Below are positions 23,956 to 35,273 of a stretch of 64,000 nt of DNA, in pieces; within the stretch, counting starts at the first letter, position 1; each line of letters starts with the position of its first letter. The stretch is from Phragmites australis. Lineage: Eukaryota > Streptophyta > Magnoliopsida > Poales > Poaceae. Location of the stretch: positions 14,846,001-14,910,000 of the forward strand of contig NC_084927.1 of assembly GCF_958298935.1 (NCBI RefSeq). Direction: 5' to 3'. The notes beneath the pieces are model-generated. The model saw nothing but the letters and a program-made list of their open reading frames with translations. It had not been told where the DNA came from and ran no database searches. Both the position numbers and the translations under genes were made by a program.

Positions 23956-25259
23956 ATGGATTTCAATAGTGTTCCACTTTTCAATGGCACAAATTTTCCG
24001 TGTTGGAAAATTCTAATGTCTTGTTATTTGCAAGCTAGAGGCTTAGATGTTTGGAGAGTCATCGAGGAAGGGATGAAACCTCACATCACCAACAAGGAGA
24101 GGCAATTAGATGTATTGGCAAAGAGTATCCTTTTATCATCTATATGTGTTGATGCATTTAATCGTGTTTATTCTCTCACTAATGCACATATTATTTGGAC
24201 TAGTCTCATTGAAATACGCGAAAGCACAAAGGATGTGCGCAATGAGAAATATCATGTGCTTGTTACTAAGCTTAATGGTATCAAGCAACTACCCCATGGA
24301 AGTGCTAATGATATGTATTCTTGTTTGAATATTCTTGTTAATGAGATGAATGGGTTTGGTTTGATGCCAATTGAAGATGATCAAGTGGTGAGAAGAATAC
24401 TTCAATCTCTTCTTCCGAAGTACAAGTTGATCGTCTCCATCATCTATGACAACAATGACATCAAGAAGATGACTCTAAATCAAGTGCTCAGCAAGATCAC
24501 TGCCCGTGAGACGACAATGAACATGGGGGCGGAAGCTTCTTCCTCATCCGATGCCATGAACCTTGCTCTCACAAGCAAGCAAACTCAATATCAACACATG
24601 AAGGCAAGGATGAGGAGACAAGATCAAGAGTCAAGCTCAAGTGAAGATGATGAAGATGAAGATGAAGAGAGCTGTGAAGAAGATGAGCAAAGCACCTCAA
24701 GCGATGAAGAGATGGATCCTGAAGTCGCCAAGCTCATCTCACAAGTGGAGAAGAAAATTAAGAAAATCTCACAAGATTGATCACCCAATCTCCATGAAGG
24801 ACTTGGTCAAAACAATTGATCATATCAAGAAGGAGAAGAAGAAAACCAAGAACAAGAAGTAAACAAGGGGAAGAGCCAAAGCACTCGCAAGCATAGGGAG
24901 ATGGCTGAGTGATGATGAAGATTCAAGCTCAAGCGATGAAAGCTTCACCATCCACTTCTCCAAGAGAAGCTCGTCCTCAAGGTCATCATCACACAAGTCA
25001 TCTCACAAGCCATCTCACAAGTGTCTTATGCCAAATGTATGGATAGTGATGTACGTGATGATGAATCCGATGAGGATTCTCCCTCCTATGATGAACTCCT
25101 TCATTTGATCAATGAGCAACAAAGGGCCCTTAAGAAATAATCTAAAGAGCTTAAGAAATTTAATGCACTTAATTACATTCATGCTACCTTTGTTTCTAAT
25201 TATGAATAATTATTGTGTAAATTCAATTTTCTAAACAAGGAGCATGAAGATCTTAAGGG
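23956..25259 (+). pseudogene. Copia (SIRE-like) gag, truncated and frameshifted
   Basis: The gag polyprotein packages retrotransposon RNA in virus-like particles. The ATG at 23956 (MDFNSVPLFNGTNFPCWK) is the natural start; one at 23938 is also in frame. The UBN2-type gag domain covers roughly the first 200 residues (YHVLVTKLNGIKQLPHG, then DQVVRRILQSLLPKYK). An acidic serine and glutamate stretch follows, and the frame stops at 24780. A shifted frame continues as HPISMKDLVKTIDHIKKEKKK to 24862, and typical SIRE gag text (LINEQQRALK, NYIHATFVSNYE) can be followed to 25259. There the sequence changes abruptly. Zinc knuckle, protease, integrase and RT are absent. Confidence 0.85.
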
Positions 25260-25437
25260 TTGACAACTGTGGGTTGCACCAGAGTCACAGTCTCTTCTCT
25301 AACTACACTTCATCTACTCTTGACAACTGTGGGTTGCCCTGGCACATCTGTCTTCGCCGCTCTATGCATTGCCACTACCACATAAACCCCAATCGTTGAT
25401 CACCTATTAGTGTCGATTCATAACCACCGATGCCTAA
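25260..25437 (+). mobile_element. CACTA-like fragment left of the Tat element
   Basis: TTGACAACTGTGGGTTGC occurs twice, at 25260 and 25320. The text near 25408-25432 (TATTAGTGTCGATTCATAACC) resembles the subterminal repeats of the CACTA remnant at 37.4-40 kb. CGCCGCTCTATGCATTGCC near 25355 parallels CGCCGCTCTATATAATTGCC near 39949. I infer that the Tat element landed inside a CACTA element and that this is the left shoulder. Confidence 0.45.
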
Positions 25438-25918
25438 TGACGATGACTATTGGGTAATTACCATATCCGGGTACCCTAAAATTTCTCGCAATTCTTGGGA
25501 CATATCTCTATCTCCAGGAAGGGGATCCTTAGATGAAAGAAAACCGCCCGTAAAGCCAAGGGTATCACGTAAACAGGAAAGTTTATCTCCAGGAATGGAA
25601 GGAAGACTCCAGATGACATATGACACCCCCATATATATACAGAGCCTGGGGGCCCCGCGGAGGACAAGTCAAGAAGCAATTAGAACTAGAACAAGTCAAG
25701 CAAGGAAGTCACCGAATAAGTTTAGATCCATCTAGGCTAGCCACACGCTGCCCTTGTAATAGGCTCTATTCAATACATGACAAACATGATGTAGTGTTAT
25801 TATCCTAAGGGAGGCCCGAACATGAACCCCTCTGTGTTTTCCTATGATTCCTCTACTTGAAGAATCCCCAATCTATTCTACAAATTTGTAATTTTGGTAG
25901 TTTACCAATCGTTGATAG
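25438..25918 (+). mobile_element. 5' LTR of the Tat element
   Basis: It starts TGACGATGACTATTGGG, contains a TATATATACAGAGCCTGGGG promoter-like motif near 25633, and ends near GTTGATA. It aligns along its full length with 36941-37422. Many substitutions separate the two, so the insertion is not recent. Confidence 0.85.
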
Positions 25919-25919
25919 C

Positions 25920-25937
25920 TGGTGCCGTCTGTGGGGA
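25920..25937 (+). other. Primer-binding site of the Tat element
   Basis: TGGTGCCGTCTGTGGGGA follows the 5' LTR directly. It is a variant of the TGGCGCCGTCTGTGGGGA-type primer site common in grass Tat elements. Confidence 0.75.
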
Positions 25938-27880
25938 TCATAAAAATAGGCATTGAAGATTTTGCACAGAACATGCCATATGCAGCACTGGCACCGAAGA
26001 CGGGCTTTTCGGGTGAGGGGTTCTATGACAACTTTACCGCTTCTACTGATGAGCCAGTGATTGATCAGGTGGACTTCGGTGAGGAACTCTCTGACGATGA
26101 CTCCAGCGATGAGGTAAGTCAATTTATGGATCAATGCGCCAAGGATTACGATAGTGAGTTCGAACTACTTGGCTGCCAGAACAATGGTGAATGCCCTATT
26201 CACCACAAGCCGGGACTCTCCCTTGCAGTCTCTAACAACATGGATTTTCAAGACACCAATCTGGAGCAATATGATGAAAAATCCATGATGGATCTAGACA
26301 CTTCCTCTAGTGGAGGTTACCTGAGAGAAGTCTTCACCATGGGAGACAGGGGTGACGGTCTGGGTAACTATGATGACAATCCAACAAACATACATGGTCT
26401 TCTGGCTCTGGGTATGGGTGATGGTCAGAGCCAGATGAGCACACCTCCCCTAAACATTAACAAAGCATCAGTTATATCATCTCCCAATCACCAACAAGGG
26501 GCTAAACATTTCATATCTACGACTGCTAAGCGAATCCTTCTCCTACAAGAGGACCTCATGCGTCCATCGACTATATATTTGGTAACTCAAATCGGTAAGG
26601 ATTAGATGAACTTGATGATTGACTGAACGAAAGAGGTCATCATCCAGTTTGAGAATTCTCACCTATCCCTAGTCAGAGATAGTGCTAACCGAGGCAGGTC
26701 ACATCATCCCTCATCACGAGACACATCAGACTTGGAGAGGTGTAACCCCCAAAACAAGGCTTCCTGGGACAACAACTGGCCAAAGAATCGTCGTTAAACA
26801 ACGCCAATCAAAGATTATCCAATCAATGATTTACGTGAAGTCATCGACGATCATTGGAGATAGCCAAGAGCCTTCAAGGGGGCTTCGTCCACTCCTCAGC
26901 AATCCAATTGGGGAGCATCCCGTCATTGATTCAATCAGGACCGATCCCCTGACTCCCATAGGTAGAATACCCAGGGCCGTTGGAACCAAGTAGGGTGCCA
27001 TCAATGGATGCCTGGCCTTCTCTCCAAATCTATGGAAGTATCTCATAAAATTTCTCCAGATCTATACCACGACCATCCAACCGGCTGGTGGGGATAAAAA
27101 GGTAATAGCCAATTACGTCCCTACCACCCTTGAAGGGGTAACCTTACGTGGCTAACCAACTTATTCATAGACACTATCTACTCGTGGGAGTAGCTTTGTG
27201 ACGTATTCTGAGCTACCTTCTAGGGTACATAAGTTTGCCCCAGCACAAAAAACAACCTCTACCGTTGCGAGTAGACATCTGGAACAACATCCCCAAGGTC
27301 AGTGACTACGGTGTCATACATGCATTTACCCAAGGGGTCAAGATCTAGAGGTGTGTCAAGGATATGCCATCCAGGAGCCGAGATGGTTGAAGAGCTCATG
27401 AAAATTGTTGATGAGTTCGCCAAGATTGAAGATGTGGTCCTCTTTGTCAAGGAGAAAACTCAGGGCATCAAAGTGCCCTCAAACTGAGCTCGAAGGAGAT
27501 AATGCCAAGATCAAGCGCAAGAAGAACATTAAGGGAGGTAAGGGTAAGAAAAATAACTCCGAGGAAGTTTTTGTAGATTTGCCTGACACTCATCCTGACA
27601 AGCATCCCAGTTCCTCCCGTGGCAAGAACTTCATGCTAGGCTTTGGCAAACACGACGGTAAGCCTTGGTGTGACCTCCACCAGACCAACAACTATAGGCT
27701 CCAAGAGTGCTGCCTCTGGAGGAAAATGGTCAAGGTGGAGGTCAAAAAGCAGCCACAGAAAAGAAGACCCAGGTCATAGCCCAAAGTAGGGATTCCAGCT
27801 CCAGGGGCGGTGAGGATGACACAAATCCAATGTCTTTTCAGTCGTACTAGAGGGCAATCGACCACATGTTTGGTGGATCT
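25922..27880 (+). pseudogene. Tat-lineage gag, broken
   Basis: The first frame (25922-26605) encodes an acidic N-terminus (SGEGFYDNFTAS, SQFMDQCAKDYDSE). The capsid core follows in broken frames: about 27120-27240 reads like TWLTNLFIDTIYSWE, and 27300-27486 gives SYMHLPKGSRSRGVS and MVEELMKIVDEFAKIEDVV. The basic C-terminus at 27490-27779 contains WCDLHQTNNYRLQECC, the degenerate zinc-knuckle-like motif of this lineage. Frameshifts near 26600, 27000 and 27480 prevent a full-length product. Confidence 0.75.
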
Positions 27881-28480
27881 TCTTCCTATGATTCCAAAAG
27901 ATAGTACAAGACAATGGCCCGAGAAACATTAGCTGCCATCCCCAAGGGATGACATATTGTTAAGTGGTCAAAAGTTAACATCTCCTTTGGCCAAGATGAT
28001 TGCCCTGAGAACTTCATACAGTCAAGCCGCTTCTCGATAGTGGTCGAGCCTATGATCAACAACTGTAGGATCACCCGAGTCCTTATCGATGGAGGGAGTT
28101 CCCTGAATCCTCTTTTCTAATGCACACGAAGGGATGCAAATCTCTTGATATACAATTAAGCTGGTTACTCAAGCCTTTCACAGTATAGTACCTGGATCTT
28201 CGGCTACCCCCATTGGCCAGATATCACTCCCTGTAACCTTTAGAAAGCACGGCAATTTTTGAACAGAGAGGATTCTCTTCGATGTGGTTGACTTCGAGAC
28301 GGTGTACAAAGATATCCTGGGTCGACCAACCTTGGCCAAGTTCATTACTGCCATGCATTATACTTATTAGTGCGTAAAGATCCCAGGACCCGAAGGGGTC
28401 ATCGCTATATGGGGATCCCTGAAGGCAAGATTATATTACGACAAGAGGAGCCTAGACATGGTAGCTTAACACCAACCAAT
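27881..28480 (+). pseudogene. Tat-lineage aspartic protease domain, broken
   Basis: The protease active-site motif is readable as RVLIDGGSSLNPLF near 28076-28118. Its flanks match the lineage: IKWSKVNISFGQDDCPE-like text upstream, and FDVVDFETVYKDILGRPTLA near 28278-28340 downstream, then HYTY and PGPEGVIAI. Stops occur near 28119, 28369 and 28467. After 28480 the expected RT domain does not appear; the sequence becomes non-coding. Confidence 0.75.
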
Positions 28481-29127
28481 CAAGGAACCTAAGAGCTTAA
28501 GGATCAAGGTGGACAAGAAGCCCTAGTCATGGCCTTAACCACAATGCCTCGAGAAGCATACCCATAAAACTAGGGGCTCAGTTCCACAATTAGTTCGAAA
28601 CCCCTGAGATAGTGCCTACGCTACCCCTGAAGTAGTAAGGGTCATTGCTTATCAGATTAATCTAGTATGTGTCTTTTAGGTTTGGGACATTAGGTCTATA
28701 ATAGCTCGTGGGTCATCAATAAGCTCTGTAAGTCCCAAGTGTAAGTGTTAAGAGTATTTTTAGTAATAATAAAGATCATATTGCCTAGGAAGTCGATCGG
28801 ATTCTTTTCTTGATCTACTTGTCTATTAGCGCATCCTCATGCCCGATAATGGGATAAGCCGCTTCTCGGGTTCCCCATTCCCAACGTATGCCTGGAGCGG
28901 TAGAAAGTATTTCTTGACCCAAATGCAATATGAGTTCTTCTTTCTTGAATTACCTTTCTTGGTTAGACTACCTACCCGGAAAGGACCTTTCCAGGCAAAC
29001 AGTCAGGGACTTAACAACTACTTGTTACTAGCAACCGAAAACAACATATTGTGTACCTTCCAAAAGCAGATTCCAATAAGAAGAGAAGGATTGTTACATG
29101 GCGAACTTGGAGTTGCGAGAAGGCTCC
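28481..29127 (+). other. Non-coding leader between protease and antisense gene
   Basis: This part of the Tat element should hold RT but contains no recognisable pol motif. Near 28950-29127 short frames resemble neither RT nor integrase. It is cut at 29127 by a solo LTR. Confidence 0.5.
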
Positions 29128-30451
29128 TGTCGGTGATATGAGAACCAGGGGTCCCCGAGTCCCGAGGCTAGGACCGCAGAATGCCACATGGCGCCATCCC
29201 TTAGAGACCATCTCCCCGAGGACCGAGAAGAGCCAGTTCCGGGAGGGGTGCTTGGGGCCATGAACAGTGGTCCCCGAATACCCGTAGTTCCCCGAGGACC
29301 CGAGAAGAGCCAGTTTCGGGAGGGGTGCTCGGGCCCATGAATAGTGGTCCCCGAGTACCCAGAGTTCCCCGATGACCCAAGAAGAGACATATCCGGGAGA
29401 GGGCGCTCGGGGCCATGAACAGTGGTCCCCGAGTACCCGGAGTTCCCCGAGGACCCGAGAAGAGCCAGTTCCGGGAGGGGTGCTCGGGGCCATGAACTGT
29501 GGTCCCCGAGTACCCGGAGTTCCCCGAGGACCTGAGAAGCCCCTTGCCGATGGACCCCACAAAGGCTCAACGGTGAGGTGTCAATTGGTGAGAGGCTCGA
29601 TGCTGCATTTAAGAGGGAGCGTGGCCTGTCACTTCCAACCACTCCCCCCCTACGCCTGTCGTATTGAGTACGTCAGTCCCTGCCACCTCCTGGCAGGAAG
29701 GCGTGGGGACATTTAATGCGACGGGTCCCATCACACGTCACCCTGCAGGGCCCATAAGGGAAACGGCTTGGAGATATCATCGTTGGGCTTGAGGCGTATC
29801 GCCTGCCCCCCCTGTTGTGTCAGATCTGCTCTGACTGAGAGGGCATGCGGGGTAGTTCGGCGGCTGTTCGGTGAGCCCCCCTGCATCTGCTAAAGACGGG
29901 CGACAGGACCGGCCGAAGGCGCATTTTCAACCCCCTGTAACATCAAACTACAGCCCCATGATGGTTACTTTCCATTTATGGCTCATGGGAACTCGTGCCC
30001 CCGTTCTGGGCACGCGAAGCTTCCCCCGACAGGATAAGGGGGGGGTGCACTCCGGAGAAGGGGAGACTGTGCAGAAGTTCACCTAGCTCTAGCACACAGT
30101 TGAAGGTCGGAGAAATCCAAGCCGAGTAGAAGCTCAGAGAGATTAGCACTTGAAGACTGAAGCTCTAGACTTAGACAAAAAACCTTGTAACACCAGAGAT
30201 CCAGAGAAAGACATTCCAAGAGCATTAATAGCATATCATACACACATGAGTAGGGTATTACGCTCCGTGCGGCCCGAACCTATCTAAAATCCCTTGAGCA
30301 TGTACTCTCACTAGCCGACGATCATCCGTCCCGCTTAGATCTCACATATTCGCATTAAATCCACAAACAAGGTAGATCCAGAATCAGCCCCCCGGTCGAA
30401 TCTCAAAGGGGGTCCCTCAGGATCCCCGTTTGCGGTGTTCACCCACCGATA
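29128..30451 (+). mobile_element. Solo LTR (1,324 bp), TSD GCTCC
   Basis: It starts TGTCGGTGATATG and ends CACCCACCGATA, so the outer 8 bases are inverted (TGTCGGTG and CACCGATA, one mismatch). A perfect duplication GCTCC lies at 29123-29127 and 30452-30456. It contains an array of roughly four 77-bp units, and no internal region. Overlapping long open frames on both strands at 29011-29716 come from the array and are not genes. Confidence 0.9.
29200..29545 (+). repeat. 77-bp tandem array, about 4 units
   Basis: CCATGAAC (or CCATGAAT) followed by AGTGGTCCCCGA recurs at 29259, 29335, 29413 and 29490. Units contain CCCGAGAAGAGCCAG and GGGAGGGGTGCTCGG. Spacing is 76-78 bases, with some units more diverged. 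Confidence 0.92.
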
Positions 30452-32181
30452 GCTCCTTATCGCATTCCATGAGTAACTGGAGGCTATGATGCCTCCCACT
30501 CAAGCAGACCTAGCCTGATCATAGTATGTGCTCTGACTAGCGATTAACGGGTTGCAAACTAATCGAAGGAAAAAGTCAGCAATAAGACCATGACATGCTG
30601 CTAAAAGCATCCAACACAAAGTAATCCAATCAAATATGAAGAGCATTTAAGTTTCTACTAAATAAACAAAATCTACCAAGTGTTTATTACAAACCGTAGG
30701 GTAAAGAAAAAAGAAAAAACTATGATGAGGGCGCGAAGTCCATCTCATCCATGAAGGCTTTGGCTATCCCAGTCGCCTCCTCAACCTTTTGCGCTGATGA
30801 GGCAGCATTCTAGGAGGACATAGGTGTTGATGTCAGATCAGTGGGTCTTCAAAATGGTTAGCATGAAGGCAAGCACCACTTCCATGCTCCGCTGAGATTG
30901 GTTCGAAAGGTGTTCAGTGACCTTCCCTTGAAGTCCCCCGAACACATCAGTAAGTTTGGTGGCTCTAGTAGCAAGCCCGGTGGTGTTCACCACCAGGAGT
31001 CTCTACTTGGATCCTGACCCCGACAAGCACCTCCTGGAAGACATCAAGAGCCGCAAAGAATTGTTGGCAGACAATTGATATCTGGGGTCGCTCCTGGTGA
31101 CAGCTTCTCGGGCCATGGAGTGTTCTACATGATGACATGCTAAGAATACGAAGTGGATGAACAACAAGTTAGGAATACCCCAGACATACCCTTATCCTGG
31201 TTCTCCACCTTGGCGATCGCCTTTTTCTTCTCGTCGGTCACCTGGGAGAGTTGCTGGTGCAACACTGTGGCCTCTTCTTCAAGCATGGCTACTTAGATGG
31301 TCGCTTGTTGGGTCTTCTCGCAGACTCTCTTTAGCCGCACCACAAACACCTGCAAAATCTTAGGTCTGTACTTGTCATTATAGCAACTAAGTAATTGTTT
31401 TGCAGGGAAACTATCACCATGTAGAAGGGAAAGAAGACGCTATCCAGATCGCGACCTAGAGGACCTTCAATAATTTGCCGCCAAGTCAAATCCCCGAGCA
31501 GCCCGTGCACCAGGATCGGGGGGATAGCTCGGGGAGCCGAATGATCATCTTCATGTATGCTAACAACCAATGCCAAGGGCTTGCTGGGCCCCCCCCCCCA
31601 CATCTCCCTTGAAGGAGGTCATGACTAGGGCTTGGGAAGGCTCAGACCTAGGGGCTGTCGACATCACTACGGGTAGCCTGCGGAAAGACAAGCTTGAACA
31701 ACACATTCCAAACAGCATGAGAAGAAATATATGGCATACCTAATCCACTTCTCTGATTGGGAAGTCTCAACTGAAACTAGGAGGGGTGCCGACCTCTTGA
31801 GCGTTCTCTCGAGGGCACCTCCTTTACTCCCTGACGTCATTGGAACTAGAGGAGCGTTGCCAGATGAGCTCACGAGAATGATCGCCTTTGTATGGTCCTG
31901 GGCCAAAGGCTAAACATGTCCAAAAATTAAGAACAAGCACGACAACAAAAGTTCTGGATAAAAGCTCAACTTACCAGAGTCGGTGGAGGCACATGAAGCT
32001 AGAGCAGCTGGAGTTGGTGGCGTAGAGTAGTCTGTCGGTGAATCGACCTCCATGAAGCAATCACTGTCCAACACCATGCCACTTCCAAAGGGTGCAACAT
32101 GCAGAGTACTGCCATCACTCCTACTCGGACCTGTGCTCTCTGTGATGATGACTCTATCCAAGTCTGCAGTAGGGCCCCCAC

Positions 32182-34278
32182 TGTAACACCCTATGTTTTA
32201 GCATTTAAAAAATAGCCAAAACCCACTGTTGTTTATTTTCTTAAAAAATAATTAAGGCAACCTAAAATCCAGGAAATATATATGTGTGTGTGTATATATA
32301 TTCATATGTGCAAATACACATATATTATTATTTGGACTATGTATTCAAAATTCACCGGAGTCAATTTCTAAATTCGAAACCTCCATCAACTCGATCAATT
32401 GCATCATTTTGGTTTCTCGGAGTCTTTGTTTCGTCGTGTGGAGATTCAAATTTGAATTTTTTGCAAATTTGAATCATGTTTTAGTTCTTTTTGACTGAAT
32501 CCAAATCCAATTCAATCCTTGAAAATTGATCTCCCAATTCAGCTCAAATCCATAATTCAAGGTGAAATTGAATTATCCCTAAATTGACTTTGATCGACTC
32601 GAATTTGAATGTCTCTCAAATTTGAATCTCAATATTGGTTTGATTTCAGCTGAACCCAAATCCAACTCAAATCTTGGTTCTAATCCCAATTCAATCTATC
32701 TCAAATCTAGACCCAATCCAAATCGTCATCGATTTCGTATTCGATTGCAAATTCAAATCATTCGAGATTTAATCCAATTCATTCCAGTATAATCAATTCG
32801 TATATTCAACTCAATTTGTTTTAAATCTTGGTTCAAGTTCAAATCTCATATTTCAAATCCTGTTCAAAGTCATGTCAATTCTAATTCAAATTCAATTTGA
32901 ATTACCCCAACTCAATTTAAATTCAAGTTATTTATTTTGAAGCATCATACATCTAGTTACATATTCAAATACATCAATTTGAATTGTCATTCCAAATTCC
33001 CTCTCTCTCATTGTTTGTTCTCTCTCAATCTCTCACTGTGCTCTCTCTCGCTCACACACAAAAAAGAAGTAGCCAACCTCCTCACTGCTATGTGAACCCC
33101 ACTATCAGGATGTCCTCTCCTCCTGATCTTTTCTTCCCAACCGACCACCTCCTGCCACTTGCCACTGTTCACCGACCAAAAGTCACCACCACAGGTTGCA
33201 TTCACACCACCCCTGCCTCCGACCTTGTGCACAGGAGCAGTAAAACTAAACTTCCCCTCCCCCTCTGCTCTCCTTTCCCATGCCGTTTCCTCCTTTTTCC
33301 CAACTCGAGCATAATAGAGCAACATCACAATCATCCTGCCACTACTGAGCCCATCCCATTATGCTCCTCTCCCTTCACCTACACAAACATAGAGCTCCAC
33401 CAAACACTGAGCACCGAGCATACACCCATACCAGCACACCACTGCATCATACAACCGCCACTAGCACCAGCAACAACTCGGCCGTGCATTGTCCATCCTC
33501 GATGAGCCCCTCTGCTCCCTTCTCCCCTCTCCCTTGCGCTCAGCATAGATCACCCCTCTCCTCTCCGGCCTCTCACCACAACGCTCAGTCGCCAGCATCT
33601 TTAGTCAAGCTCAACCACCACACCCCTTGATGTGTGAGTGGGCAGTGTGCCCGTGTTTTGGAGAACGTCGGCTATATGCCATTGAAACTGGTTGGACTAG
33701 ACATCAACCAGCTAAAAGATGGGAACTGTAGGGGAACAAATAGCTTTTCCTCAGGGCCAGCAACCTTTATCAATCAAACCTCACTTTTGTTTAACTGATT
33801 TAAACCAAGTGTTACACCTGAATTCACACTGCATGTAAAACTGGCTTTGAACCCAAACTATAGCCATAAGGCTTTATCCTTGGTTACCTCCCTTATGCAT
33901 CTGCTCAACCTCTTGAAGTAGTGTTAGGACTTGTTGAGTACCTTCCATACCTAGTCTTTCTGCTTTCAAATTGTTGAGATGAGGATCAATCTCGACGTAG
34001 ATAAAGTTAAAAAGAAGAAGTTTAAGGTCGCGTCCACATCCAAGTTGCCTATGGCATTGGATTATTTCACTCTGTGCCACTTTATTCTGTTGTAGGCTCT
34101 TATGCCTGGCTGGTATGCCGTGGATCCTAGTCCACGAGATCATCGTTCGCTCTGTTCAGGTAATTATTTTATTCAAAGTATGTATTTAATATCATTATAT
34201 TGAATTATATGCATATCAGCTACTTGATTTAGGGACTGATACATGAGGCATAGGGGAAACGAGATTGGGGGTCTTACA
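32182..34278 (+). mobile_element. Solo LTR (2,097 bp), TSD CCCAC
   Basis: It starts TGTAACACCCTATG and ends GGGGGTCTTACA. A perfect duplication CCCAC lies at 32177-32181 and 34279-34283. There is no internal region. The left half is rich in AATTTGAATT-like motifs. A TC-rich stretch at 33000-33060 precedes a proline-rich open frame (32984-33505) typical of long Ty3 LTR transcripts, not a gene. It splits the antisense gene of the Tat element. Confidence 0.9.
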
Positions 34279-34283
34279 CCCAC

Positions 34284-34359
34284 GTTCTTGGCTTTCGGTT
34301 AAGGCCGTCCACACTTGTGAAGCTGTATGAGTCCACGATGATCATCGTCATGACCATAA
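34284..34359 (-). other. Antisense-gene sliver between two insertions
   Basis: These 76 bases of the Tat element survive between the solo LTR and the CACTA MITE. They rejoin 35277 onward once the MITE is removed. Confidence 0.6.
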
Positions 34360-34362
34360 CCA

Positions 34363-35273
34363 CACTAAAAGGAAATTGAGCTTTTTCCATGGTGAAAAAT
34401 CATTGCAATAGAGTCAAAATAGTTTGCAATATGTGCATATCGCAAAAACTTCAAAATCATTGCCAGCCGTTGCAAGTAGTGGCATGCTCTAAAGTTTTTG
34501 CAATATTTTTTTATTTTGTTGTGATAATTTCTTATGTTACCACAAAATCAGCATGACAATAGGCTCCATGTACAATGCCTATTATTGTGGCAATAGAAAT
34601 AAAATTGTGGCAATAAAGTCACTATTGCAACGATATTAGTTTGTGGCAATAAAATCATTGTAAATGAAAATTATGATAATTTTATGGTTGGTTTCACTAC
34701 TACGATCAGGAGTCCAACCTGAAACCTTGTAGTTGTACACGGAATGCTTTACCACCACGCCAAAGCTATTATTTATGTATAGAATGTAGATAATATCATT
34801 TTGACCTCTCTATTAAAAGTGGGCATGCATATAAAGTGTGGAAATAGTTAAAAATCATGGCAATAGTACCTTTATATTGCAACGATTCTTGACTCATGGC
34901 AATAACATATATTTATTACAACTAATTCATGGAATATTGCCACAATAATATATCATTGCAATATAAAAGTTCATATTACCACGACAAAACAAAGTGTGGC
35001 AATAAAAATGATATATTGCCACAAAAACAAAACTATCATAACAATTTCAAATTGTGGCAAAATAATCAACTTAATGCAACAATATATTTTTCGGTTGCAA
35101 TACATAGCAACCTCTTGCAACGAAAGTTGGAAATATGGCAACACTAGAAAATCATGGCAATTTAGTCAATTTATTGCTACGAGTCTCTAATCATGGCAAT
35201 ATCAGCTATGTATTGCCACAATTCATATATTGTTGCCAATGTTTCGTGGAAAAATCTCATTTTCCTTGTAATG
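34363..35273. mobile_element. Non-autonomous CACTA MITE (911 bp), TSD CCA
   Basis: It starts CACTAAAAGGAAATTGAGC and ends with the near-inverse CTCATTTTCCTTGTAATG; about 24 of the outer 29 bases pair. A 3-bp duplication CCA lies at 34360-34362 and 35274-35276, the size made by CACTA transposases. The interior is full of subterminal-type repeats, ATTGTGGCAAT and TTGCCACAA, in both orientations. It encodes no transposase. Confidence 0.85.
34703..34767 (-). other. tRNA-like segment inside the CACTA MITE
   Basis: Read on the minus strand, TTGGCGTGGTGGTAAAGC resembles a pol III A box with D-arm, and GGTTGGACTCCTGA about 35 bases later resembles a B box (consensus GGTTCGANTCC). No complete cloverleaf with acceptor stem is visible. 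This is a remnant or chance match, not a functional tRNA. Confidence 0.35.

Noticed and set aside
29011..29716. Overlapping long open frames on both strands (up to 183 residues)
   Set aside because: They are glycine/proline frames of the 77-bp array in a solo LTR and are open in several frames at once.
32984..33505. 173-residue proline- and threonine-rich frame
   Set aside because: Lies inside a solo LTR with a perfect target duplication; composition is that of a pyrimidine-rich LTR leader.
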